Assembly: GCA_035542775.1 (NCBI GenBank)
Contig: DATKKX010000035.1
Location: 1 to 41,421, forward strand
Length of the DNA stretch: 41,421 bases
DNA from: DATKKX01 sp035542775
GTDB taxonomy: Bacteria; Planctomycetota; Phycisphaerae; UBA1845; UTPLA1
Reading direction: 5' to 3'
The notes under the pieces: model-generated
What the model saw: only the letters and a program-made list of their open reading frames with translations
Told to the model about the DNA's origin: nothing
Databases searched by the model: none
In this document: one piece after another, positions 34,523 through 41,421 of the stretch
Layout: every line of letters starts with the position of its first letter
Numbering within the stretch: the stretch's first letter is position 1
Translations under genes and position numbers: made by a program

Positions 34523-37036
34523 ATGAGCGAAGCCCCTGGCACTACCCCAACCCCCGCAGACCAGCCGCCCGCCCAAGCGACACCGGTACCGGCCGAGAAG
34601 CAGGCTGAGGTCGCGGCGGTCGGCGAGGTCGACGAGTTTCTGCCGGCGACGGAGCCGACAGGGGGCGGGCGGTGGCAGATTCCGCTGTTGTTCCTGGGGT
34701 TGGTCCTGCTGGGGGGTGGCCTTCATCGGATTGTGGCGGGATACCGCCCGGTCACATTCGAGGAGGAGGTTTCGCGAGTCGCGCGTCTGCACGAAGCCGG
34801 CATGCTGCTTCGGGCGAACGCGTACCTCGTGGATTTATTGAAAGAGGAGAAACGACCGCCGGAGCAGCGGGCGGAGTTGCACCGGCTCCTGGCGCGAACG
34901 GTGTACCGGGCCGAGTCCGCCCGGGAGGAGCATCCCCGGCAGAACACCAAGTCCATACTGCATAATTTTCAGATGGCCCGCCGCGGCGGCGCCGAGCTGG
35001 GCGCCGATGACTGGACCGCTCTCGGCGAAGCATATACCTGGTCCGACAATGAAACCGAGGCGGTGGCCGCTTTTCGAGAAGCGCTGCGAGAGCATCCCGA
35101 CCGGCCCGATCGGATCCGTCGGAAGCTTGTGGAGCTTCAGTCGCGGTCGGTCGCGGATCTCTCACCTGAGTCTCTGGCCGATCTCGATTCGATTCTCAAC
35201 GGCGAGTCCGAGTCGGCGGGCGGGCAGGATCAGCCGCAGCCGAAACCTTCGCCCGCGTCGCCGGGCAACTACCTCTGGGCCCTGGAATACAAGGTCGAGT
35301 GGCTGCTCGATCAGGGCAATACGGCGCCGGCCAGGGATCTGGTCGAGGCGGCAAAAGAGCGGCTGAGCGGCACGGGCGAGTTGCTGGCCCTTTCATACCT
35401 TGATGCCGTATGCCTCCATCGCGAAGGCCGGCCGATGGAGGCTGAGACCGTTCTTCGATCTCTGTTGAACGAGTGGACCGCCCACGACACGTTGTGGGCC
35501 AAAGCCAATCTGCTGCTGGGTCGCTTGCAGCAGGCCGACGACCGACCGCAGGCGGCGCTGTCGTTTTACGATGAAGTCATGCGATCCTTCGTCACGGGAG
35601 AGATCCACGACGCCTGCGTCCTGGGTCGGGCAGAGTGTCTGGCGGCGCTTCGGGAATATGAGGAATCGCTGGCCGCGTTCACGGCGCTGAAGGACCTGAT
35701 CCCCGCGAAGGGACATCATCGTTACCTGGACCGGGACGCCGTGCGAACCACGATCACGACGCTCGGCGAATCTCTCCTGCAGCAGGGGCGCCTGGCGCTG
35801 AGCGTGCAGTACATGGAGTTGGCGGCGGCGATGACCGATTCGTCGGCCACGGAGCTTCGGGCTCGCTACCTATCGCGGATTGCCGATTCCCTCACTCGGA
35901 TGGGGCGGGCGGCCAAGGCGGAGCCCGGCGGACCGGCCCAAGACCGCGCCGAAGAGTTGTTCGCCAAAGCGGGCGAGATGTACGTTTCGCTGGCCGACCT
36001 GCAGACCGCGAATGAGGAGGCGTCGGCGCGAGCCCTGGAATCGGCGGCGCAGGCTTTCGATGCCGCGGGCTTGACCGACCGGCAGATCGAGGTGCTGTCC
36101 CGATTTGCGCGGGAGCATCTGGGTCACAATCGCCGGGTCACCGCATTATACCGCCTGGGCTGCGCCTATCAGTCGCAGCAGCGCTATCGCGAGGCAGTTG
36201 CCGCTTACGATGAGGCCATCACTTCGTATCCGCGACTGCCCGACGCGTTGAATTCCATGGTGCCGATGGCGGAATGCCTGATCGCGATGGGCGGGGAGAA
36301 CGCCCAGCGCGGCGTCAGCCTGCTGACCGACATCGTGGATGACCGGGGCCCGGACGCGATGTTTGCTCCGCAAGCACGAGAGTATCGCAACGCCTTGATG
36401 TGTCTCGCCGAGTATTTCACTCGGGCGAGCAACGAGGAGGTCCCCGATCATTTCGAAAAGGCGGTGGCCCGGCTGGAGGAAGCGATCGCGCACTATCCCG
36501 ACGACCCGCAGATGCCCAGGCTGAATTTCCTTCTGGCTGACTCGTATCGTCGCAGCGGGCAGTTGCTGCGACAGGAGGCGGATGCTCTGACCAGCGAGTC
36601 GGCGCGAGATGCCGCACAGAAGGAGGCGGACCGGCGCATGCAGCGGGCCCTGGAAGCATACGGAAAGACCATTGCGGCGTTGGCCGCGCAGGACGATGCC
36701 GAGCTGACCGAGATGGAGCGGACCTATCTGCGGATGAGCTATCTCTATCGCGGCGACTGCCTGTTCGACCTGGCTCTGTATGACCAAGCGGTGGAGGCCT
36801 ACCGGGAGGCGACGTGGCGGTACGAGAATCTGCCCGCGGCAGTCTCAGCGTCGACGCAGATTATCCACTGCTACTTGCGGCAGGGGCAGACGGCGGAGGC
36901 GAGTGCCGCATTGGCCCGGCTGAAGTGGCTGCTCAAGAAGATACCGGCGTCCGCCTTTGAAGCGGAAAGAGGCATGTCCTCCAAGGACTTCTGGGAGGGC
37001 ATGGTGGATCGCATGGCCAGTGCCGGCTTGTACTGA
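34523..37036 (+). CDS. Membrane-anchored tetratricopeptide-repeat protein
   Basis: This is an 837-aa protein. A Pro/Ala-rich head of about 50 residues is followed by one membrane helix (WQIPLLFLGLVLLGGGL, 51-67) and then a long helical periplasmic part with TPR-like units. Examples are NETEAVAAFREALREHPDRP, EYEESLAAFTALKDLIPAKG, RYREAVAAYDEAITSYPRLP, FEKAVARLEEAIAHYPDDPQ and LYDQAVEAYREATWRYENLP. It probably scaffolds envelope proteins; no enzyme motif is seen. The start at 34523 is preceded by GTGAGGCTCAGG. An in-frame ORF start four codons earlier (34511) is less likely. It stands 53 nt upstream of the FlgN-like gene on the same strand, so it may be cotranscribed with the flagellar regulators. 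A flagellar role is possible but unproven. Confidence 0.8.
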   Translation: MSEAPGTTPTPADQPPAQATPVPAEKQAEVAAVGEVDEFLPATEPTGGGRWQIPLLFLGLVLLGGGLHRIVAGYRPVTFEEEVSRVARLHEAGMLLRANAYLVDLLKEEKRPPEQRAELHRLLARTVYRAESAREEHPRQNTKSILHNFQMARRGGAELGADDWTALGEAYTWSDNETEAVAAFREALREHPDRPDRIRRKLVELQSRSVADLSPESLADLDSILNGESESAGGQDQPQPKPSPASPGNYLWALEYKVEWLLDQGNTAPARDLVEAAKERLSGTGELLALSYLDAVCLHREGRPMEAETVLRSLLNEWTAHDTLWAKANLLLGRLQQADDRPQAALSFYDEVMRSFVTGEIHDACVLGRAECLAALREYEESLAAFTALKDLIPAKGHHRYLDRDAVRTTITTLGESLLQQGRLALSVQYMELAAAMTDSSATELRARYLSRIADSLTRMGRAAKAEPGGPAQDRAEELFAKAGEMYVSLADLQTANEEASARALESAAQAFDAAGLTDRQIEVLSRFAREHLGHNRRVTALYRLGCAYQSQQRYREAVAAYDEAITSYPRLPDALNSMVPMAECLIAMGGENAQRGVSLLTDIVDDRGPDAMFAPQAREYRNALMCLAEYFTRASNEEVPDHFEKAVARLEEAIAHYPDDPQMPRLNFLLADSYRRSGQLLRQEADALTSESARDAAQKEADRRMQRALEAYGKTIAALAAQDDAELTEMERTYLRMSYLYRGDCLFDLALYDQAVEAYREATWRYENLPAAVSASTQIIHCYLRQGQTAEASAALARLKWLLKKIPASAFEAERGMSSKDFWEGMVDRMASAGLY

Positions 37037-37089
37037 GGGCAAGCCCGGCTCGAGAGCGACAGTCGTCGAAATCGGCTTCGAGGTGCGTG

Positions 37090-37557
37090 ATGGTCGAGCA
37101 GACAAGCGAGGCGAACGACGTATCGCGGCTGTTGGAGCTGCTGGAGCGGCAGCGGCTCTTGTATCGTCGCCTGCGGCTTCTGACTGAGCGGCAGCGGGCT
37201 CTGGTGATCCAGGACGATGCCCAGGCCCTGCTCACGCTGCTGGCCGATCGCCAGAAACTTGTGGATGAACTGATGAAGCTGAACGCTGAGTTGACCACGT
37301 ATCGCCAGAACTGGACGAACGTGTACGGGGCGCTCGAGGAGCCGCTGCGCAAGCGAATAGCGGAGCTGCTCGAGGAGGCCAACGCCTCGTTGGGCGTGAT
37401 CCTGCAAAGCGACAGCCGCGACTCGGCGACGCTTTCGGCCCGGCGGCAGGAAATCGCCGACCGGATGACCGCGGCGGACTCAGGCAGCCGCGCAGGCGCC
37501 GCCTACGCGGCGGCGGGCTCATACGTGCCCGCCGGGATCACGGACGCGAGGGCATGA
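37090..37557 (+). CDS. flgN: FlgN-like flagellar export chaperone
   Basis: This is a 155-aa, mostly helical, charged protein (LLELLERQRLLYRRLRLLTE, RQKLVDELMKLNAELTTYRQ, RIAELLEEANASLGVILQSD) with a flexible tail. This is the pattern of FlgN, the cytoplasmic chaperone of the hook-filament junction proteins FlgK and FlgL. The sequence is weakly conserved in this family, so the call leans on helix pattern, length and place, directly before the flagellar two-component genes and upstream of flgB/flgC/fliE. The start is the ATG at 37090, with GAGG upstream; a GTG at 37087 is in frame. Its stop overlaps the kinase start by 4 nt. Confidence 0.7.
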   Translation: MVEQTSEANDVSRLLELLERQRLLYRRLRLLTERQRALVIQDDAQALLTLLADRQKLVDELMKLNAELTTYRQNWTNVYGALEEPLRKRIAELLEEANASLGVILQSDSRDSATLSARRQEIADRMTAADSGSRAGAAYAAAGSYVPAGITDARA

Positions 37558-38537
37558 GGATGCAGACGGCCCAGCCATCCGACTTCATTCCCGAGCTTTC
37601 CCCGGAGACGCTTCGGCTGGCCGGGGGATCGGTGGCTTCGTGCGTGTCCGTCAACGAGGCCGCGGTTTCGCGGCTTGCGGAACGACAGGTCCTGTTCACC
37701 GAGCGAGAGCGGGAATTGGGCGCCATCATCACGGCGTACAACGACGTCACCGACCGGCTGAAGACCGCCCATGAGCGGTTGGGCGAAGAGGTGGCCCGTT
37801 TGCGGGAAGAGCTGCGACAGAAGAACGCGGAGCTGCGGCGGCGAGAGCGGCTGGCCGCTCTCGGAGAGATGGCCGCGGGCCTGGCGCACGAGGTGCGCAA
37901 CCCGCTGGGCGGCATCGCTCTGTATGCCTCGATGCTCGAAGGCCAGCTTGCCGATCGTCCCGCGTCGCGGACGGCGGCGACGAGGATATCGCAGGGCGTC
38001 CGGGCATTGGACCGGCTGGTCGGCGAGATACTCGATTTTGCGCAGGAACATCGGGTCGATCTGCGAACGTGCAGGCTGGCGGAGGTGCTGGCGGAGGTCG
38101 GACACAGCATCCGACCGTGGGCCGCCGAGCACGTGGTCGATGTGGCGATCGAGCCGGCGGCGCTGGAGGTGGAGGCTTATTGCGATCCTCTGCGGCTCCA
38201 GCGGGTGCTGCTGAACCTGGTGATGAACGGCATTCAGGCGGTCGGTGAGGGCGGCCACGTGTGGCTCTCGGCGGCAGCGCGACCAGACGGCCGCGGCGTC
38301 GAGATCGAGGTGTGCGACGATGGGCCCGGCATTCCGCCGGAGAACCTGGACCGCATTTTCAATCCGTTTTTCACGACTCGGGCCACGGGCACGGGATTGG
38401 GGCTGGCCATCGTGCACCGCATCGTGGAAGCCCATGGCGGCGTCATTCGAGCGAGCAACCGGCCTGAAGGCGGCGCGAGGTTCGTGATTCGGCTGCCCTC
38501 GGCGCCGGATGGTGACCGCGAGGGCGGCCCGGAGTAG
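37554..38537 (+). CDS. Sensor histidine kinase, FlrB/FleS-like
   Basis: This is a 327-aa soluble histidine kinase. A coiled-coil N-terminus (residues ~40-100) leads to the HisKA segment LAALGEMAAGLAHEVRNPLG, with phospho-acceptor His112. An ATPase domain follows, with the N box LNLVMNGIQAV, G1 VCDDGPGIPP, the F box IFNPFFTTRATGTGLGLAI and a final G2 region. There are no membrane segments, so it senses an internal signal, as FlrB/FleS kinases do for flagellar assembly state. It should phosphorylate the sigma-54 activator coded next. The ATG at 37554 overlaps the flgN-like stop. The FlrB assignment comes from context with FlrC-like and basal-body genes; NtrB-like is the alternative. Confidence 0.85.
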   Translation: MRMQTAQPSDFIPELSPETLRLAGGSVASCVSVNEAAVSRLAERQVLFTERERELGAIITAYNDVTDRLKTAHERLGEEVARLREELRQKNAELRRRERLAALGEMAAGLAHEVRNPLGGIALYASMLEGQLADRPASRTAATRISQGVRALDRLVGEILDFAQEHRVDLRTCRLAEVLAEVGHSIRPWAAEHVVDVAIEPAALEVEAYCDPLRLQRVLLNLVMNGIQAVGEGGHVWLSAAARPDGRGVEIEVCDDGPGIPPENLDRIFNPFFTTRATGTGLGLAIVHRIVEAHGGVIRASNRPEGGARFVIRLPSAPDGDREGGPE

Positions 38538-38679
38538 AGCGGGAATACGGCGTCGGCCCGCTGAGAGTCGGCCGACGGTGAAACAACATCAGAGTGTCAC
38601 GCGACTGGCTGCGGGAGTCGAAGGGATTACGGTTCGCGGGGCAGATCGGGCGAATATCGCCCAAGTGGAGTCAACGCAC

Positions 38680-40083
38680 ATGGCGCGGGTATGCATTATC
38701 GACGACAAGGACGTGATGCGAGATTCACTGACGCACATTCTGGGTGTGCAGGGGCATGAGGTGACCGCTTACGCGGATCCCCAGCATGCCTTGCAGGACA
38801 TTTTCCCCTCGCGATTCGAGGTCATCGTCAGTGATCTGAAGATGCCGAGCATGGACGGCATTGAGCTGCTTCGCCACCTGCGGGGCCGTGGGGTGGAGAC
38901 GCCCTTTGTCCTGATGACCGCCTATGCCAGCGTGCCGACGGCGGTGGAGGCGATGAAGCTGGGGGCCTTCGACTACATCCAGAAACCCTTCGAGGCGGAT
39001 GCGATCGCCATGGTCGTTGAGCGGGCCGCCGCCATGGCCCGGCTGCGCGGCGAGAACGAGGCCTTGCGGGTGTCGTTGAGCGACCTGCAGGGCGAGACCC
39101 AGCTCATCGGGTCGAGCCGCACGATGAAGCACGTGCGGGCCCAGATCGAGCGGGTGGCCAAGAGTCAGGCGACCGTCCTGATCCAGGGCGAGAGCGGGAC
39201 CGGCAAGGAGCTGGTGGCGCGTGCCATCCATGCAGCTTCGCCCCGGGCTGCCGGAGCGATGATGTGCCTGAACTGCGCCGCCCTTTCCGCCACGCTGCTG
39301 GAAAGCGAGCTGTTCGGACATGAGCGCGGGGCCTTCACCGGCGCGGACAAGCTGCGGAAGGGGCGCTTCGAGCTGGCCGCGGGCGGGACGCTGCTTCTGG
39401 ACGAAATCAGCGAGGTGCCGCTGCCGGTGCAGGCCAAGCTGCTTCGCGTCCTTCAGGAGCGGGAGTTCGAGCGCGTGGGGAGCAGCGTGACGCTGCGGGC
39501 CGACGTTCGCGTGATCGTCACGACCAACCGCGATCTGGCCGACTGGGTCTCGCGGAGGCGGTTCCGCGAGGACCTTTTCTTCCGCGTGAGTGTCCTGCCC
39601 GTGACACTGCCCCCGCTGCGCGACCGCCGCGAGGACATTCCCGAGCTGGTGGAGCACTTCGTCGGGCGGATCGTGCGGCGCGAGGGCACGGCCCCGAAGA
39701 AGATGACCGCCCGGGCCTTGCAGGTGATGGAGACGTATCACTGGCCGGGCAACGTCCGCGAATTGCAGAACGTCTGCGAGCGGGCGGTGGTGCTGTGCCA
39801 GGACGAGGAGATGGATGCGCCGCTGATCGAACCGTGGCTGGGAACGGAGACCAAGCTGGAAGGCGCCAATCGTCCGATGCGGCCGGGGCACATGATGGAG
39901 GACATGGAGCGGGCGTTGATCGAGCAGACCCTGGTGCGTTTCAACGGCCATCGCGAGAAGACCGCCAAGGCGCTCGGAATCGGCGTGCGGACTTTGGGCA
40001 TGAAGCTCAAGGCCTGGCGCGAGGAAGCCGCCGCCGCGGCGCAGCAGGAGGCCCTGCAGCAGAACCAGCGCCGCGCGGGATGA
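38680..40083 (+). CDS. Sigma-54-dependent response regulator, FlrC/FleR-like
   Basis: This 467-aa activator has three domains. The receiver (1-120) has acidic Asp8/Asp9, phospho-acceptor Asp52 (VSDLKMPSMDG) and Lys near 104 (YIQKPF). The AAA+ domain has Walker A GESGTGKE (170-177), GAFTGA (217-222), which contacts sigma-54, and LLLDEISEVPL. A Fis-type DNA-binding helix-turn-helix follows at the end (KTAKALGIGVRTLGMKLKAW). An Ala/Gln-rich tail follows. FlrC-type regulators turn on sigma-54 flagellar promoters after phosphorylation. The start at 38680 has GTGGAG upstream. A longer open frame to 38509 does not look like protein. It lies 142 nt after the kinase and just upstream of a candidate sigma-54 site before flgB. 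Confidence 0.93.
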   Translation: MARVCIIDDKDVMRDSLTHILGVQGHEVTAYADPQHALQDIFPSRFEVIVSDLKMPSMDGIELLRHLRGRGVETPFVLMTAYASVPTAVEAMKLGAFDYIQKPFEADAIAMVVERAAAMARLRGENEALRVSLSDLQGETQLIGSSRTMKHVRAQIERVAKSQATVLIQGESGTGKELVARAIHAASPRAAGAMMCLNCAALSATLLESELFGHERGAFTGADKLRKGRFELAAGGTLLLDEISEVPLPVQAKLLRVLQEREFERVGSSVTLRADVRVIVTTNRDLADWVSRRRFREDLFFRVSVLPVTLPPLRDRREDIPELVEHFVGRIVRREGTAPKKMTARALQVMETYHWPGNVRELQNVCERAVVLCQDEEMDAPLIEPWLGTETKLEGANRPMRPGHMMEDMERALIEQTLVRFNGHREKTAKALGIGVRTLGMKLKAWREEAAAAAQQEALQQNQRRAG

Positions 40084-40091
40084 CGGCCGGG

Positions 40092-40108
40092 CAGGCGCAC
40101 TAGTTGCG
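40092..40108 (+). promoter_or_regulatory. Candidate sigma-54 promoter upstream of flgB
   Basis: CAGGCGCACTAGTTGCG fits the -24/-12 pattern with the exact GG-N10-GC spacing. Four of the six positions in the GG half (GGC and C) and all of TTGC match the consensus TGGCAC-N5-TTGC. It lies between the sigma-54 activator gene and flgB, about 150 nt before the flgB start, where such a promoter is expected. The mismatches (A for T, G for A) and short length mean chance is possible. Confidence 0.5.
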
Positions 40109-40258
40109 CGAGGCGGCAGGAATTGCCGCCGCCTCGCAGCAGGTTCGGATAAAGAGGGAGTTTGGACCGCTGGGGAGCCGTGCCCCCGGTGGCATGGACC
40201 TTGCCTTCAGATGCTTGCTCGGGCGACGCTGCGCCCGGGCCGCAGGAGTGGTGCTGCC

Positions 40259-40693
40259 GTGTCGTTGTTCGACGTGCCCAACAGTACGCCGGTTTCGATG
40301 CTGGAGAAGACGCTGGCCTTCACCGAGGCCCGCAACCGCATGCTGGCGGAAAACGTGGCCAATATCCTTACGCCGGGCTATCGAACCAAGCAACTGGACG
40401 TCTCCGCCTTCCAAAAGGCCCTTCAGAATGCTTCGGACAAGCGGGCCAAGCAGGGCGGGGCGTTTGAATTGGAGCCGACCAAGGAAGCTCACGTGGATGC
40501 AGGCGGCATGCTGGAGGTGACTCCGAGCGAAGAGCCGCCGGAGAACCTGCTCTTTCAGGACGGCACCAACGCGAGGATTGAGCGGCAGATGGCCATGCTG
40601 GCGGAGAACACCATGATGAATCAGGCCACCACCAGCCTCCTGCAGCAGTATTACAGGACTGTCAGTGAAGCCATTCGCGGACGGGCCCAGTAA
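40259..40693 (+). CDS. flgB: Flagellar basal-body rod protein FlgB
   Basis: This is a 144-aa FlgB, a proximal rod protein of the flagellar basal body. The N-terminal TPVSMLEKTLAFTEARNRML followed by AENVANILTPGYRTKQLDVS is the conserved rod-protein start, and the C-terminal region has MLAENTMMNQATTSLLQQYYRTV. It has no signal peptide and is exported by the flagellar apparatus. I chose the GTG at 40259 (VSLFDVPNS) because GGAG lies 11 nt upstream and the length matches the family. An in-frame ATG at 40211 would add 16 residues not seen in FlgB. flgC and fliE follow, the usual order. Confidence 0.93.
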   Translation: MSLFDVPNSTPVSMLEKTLAFTEARNRMLAENVANILTPGYRTKQLDVSAFQKALQNASDKRAKQGGAFELEPTKEAHVDAGGMLEVTPSEEPPENLLFQDGTNARIERQMAMLAENTMMNQATTSLLQQYYRTVSEAIRGRAQ

Positions 40694-40726
40694 GCCGTCG
40701 GTCTGGCCGGATAGAGGTGAAATATC

Positions 40727-41128
40727 ATGTTCGGCGCGTTGGACATCAGCACTTCGGGACTCGTCGCCCAGCGTGTCAATCTCGACAACATCGCGGGGAA
40801 CATCGCGAACGCGCTGACCACGCGGCGCACCGACGGCAAGCCCGGGCCGTATCTGCGGCGCGTGGCCTTGCTGGCCAGCGGCGACGGGAAAGGCGGTCCG
40901 GGCGTTCATGTGCAGAGCGTCGTCGAGGACACGCAGAGCAAGCCGCGTCTGGTCAAAGACCCGGGCAACCCGGACGCGGATGCCAAGGGAATGGTCGCCT
41001 ATCCCAACGTGGACATGTCCACGGAGATGATTGACGCGATCGTGGCCACCCGGGCTTACGAGGCCAACATCACGGCGGTGGATGCGACCAAGACGGTATT
41101 GGCGAGCACGCTGCGGATTCTGGCGTGA
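40727..41128 (+). CDS. flgC: Flagellar basal-body rod protein FlgC
   Basis: This is a 133-aa FlgC, another proximal rod subunit. The start MFGALDISTSGLVAQRVNLD with NIAGNIANALTTR and the end NVDMSTEMIDAIVATRAYEA then ANITAVDATKTVLASTLRIL are typical. The length is the usual ~135 aa. AGAGGTGA precedes the ATG. It is 33 nt after flgB and 58 nt before fliE, so one transcript is expected. Confidence 0.96.
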   Translation: MFGALDISTSGLVAQRVNLDNIAGNIANALTTRRTDGKPGPYLRRVALLASGDGKGGPGVHVQSVVEDTQSKPRLVKDPGNPDADAKGMVAYPNVDMSTEMIDAIVATRAYEANITAVDATKTVLASTLRILA

Positions 41129-41186
41129 CGGGATACGAGGCAGGAAGCCGGCCTGGTGGGAACTGTAAAGACGGAGCGAGTTGCTG

Positions 41187-41421
41187 ATGGCTGATCCAAC
41201 GATTAACAGCGCCCTGACTTCCCTGCAGGGGATTTCGCCGCTCACGACTTCCTCGCCGGCGAGCAAGACGACGGCGGCGCCCGGCAAGGACTTCAAGGAT
41301 TACCTCCTGCAGAGCCTGGAGAAAGTGAACCAGTTGCAGACCGAGGCCGATGCCGGCGTGCAAAAACTCATGACCGGCCAGACTGACAACGTGGCGGAGG
41401 TCTTCACGGCGACCCGCAAAG
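41187..41421 (+). CDS. fliE: Flagellar hook-basal body protein FliE, cut by the window edge
   Basis: This is the first 78 codons of FliE, which joins the MS ring to the rod. The start MADPTINSALTSLQGISPL with the DFKDYLLQSLEKVNQLQTEA segment and GQTDNVAEVFTATRK matches FliE. GGAG lies 10 nt before the ATG at 41187. The gene continues past 41421, so its end is not seen. It follows flgB and flgC, the usual order. Confidence 0.9.
   Translation, partial: MADPTINSALTSLQGISPLTTSSPASKTTAAPGKDFKDYLLQSLEKVNQLQTEADAGVQKLMTGQTDNVAEVFTATRK

Noticed and set aside
1..41421. CRISPR array, prophage or intact insertion sequence
   Set aside because: No regularly spaced direct repeats, cas genes, phage structural genes or transposase were found; all repeats are within genes or are isolated palindromes.

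Overview
The window is a GC-rich bacterial chromosome segment, most likely from a flagellated member of the Planctomycetota, perhaps Phycisphaerae-like or an uncultivated relative. This is inference. It rests on the planctomycete style of the secreted proteins (a dockerin-type C-terminus after a Cys-rich ACC...NPCP linker, DNDAC/PPC-type and InlB-B-type repeats, thrombospondin type 3 repeats), a signal peptidase I with a very large insertion, abundant URO-D-like and TPR proteins, and the flagellin and FliD sequences. No rRNA, tRNA, CRISPR array or intact insertion sequence was found.

Left edge (1-6 kb): a flagellar filament cluster on the + strand, flagellin, an oversized filament cap FliD (1024 aa with tandem hook-IN-like repeats) and the chaperone FliS. 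From 6.3 to 11.2 kb, still on +, come a secreted TPR protein, a TolB-like propeller protein, a CsgG/LpoB-like lipoprotein overlapping a 69-aa small gene, and a XerC/D tyrosine recombinase with a low-complexity insertion, closed by a very clear intrinsic terminator.

11.3-17 kb (- strand): two tandem paralogous secreted proteins (PPC-like domains, TSP3 calcium repeats, NHL-like propeller, Cys-containing C-terminal anchor ending in Arg) and a small lipoprotein. A URO-D/MtaA-like protein follows on +, then a 1.3-kb gene-poor stretch with strong hairpins, then a secreted seven-repeat propeller with dockerin.

21.3-23.5 kb (-): EtfB and a B12-binding domain fused to a MeaB-type GTPase but without a mutase domain, separated by a cluster of palindromes bounded by an 11-bp inverted repeat. 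A 1049-aa secreted HExxH metalloprotease follows on +, with an 11-bp-stem terminator. The next 1.1 kb contains only a probable gene remnant. Then come LptB and signal peptidase I on -, and on + a diacylglycerol-kinase-like lipid kinase overlapping a 692-aa secreted protein.

Right edge (34.5-41.4 kb, +): a second flagellar cluster with a membrane TPR protein, a FlgN-like chaperone, an FlrB/FlrC-like sigma-54 two-component pair, a candidate sigma-54 promoter, then flgB, flgC and a truncated fliE. The flagellar genes at the two ends probably serve one organelle. The regulator pair would drive the basal-body genes, and FlgN/FliS would act as export chaperones. The middle is dominated by envelope and secretion functions.
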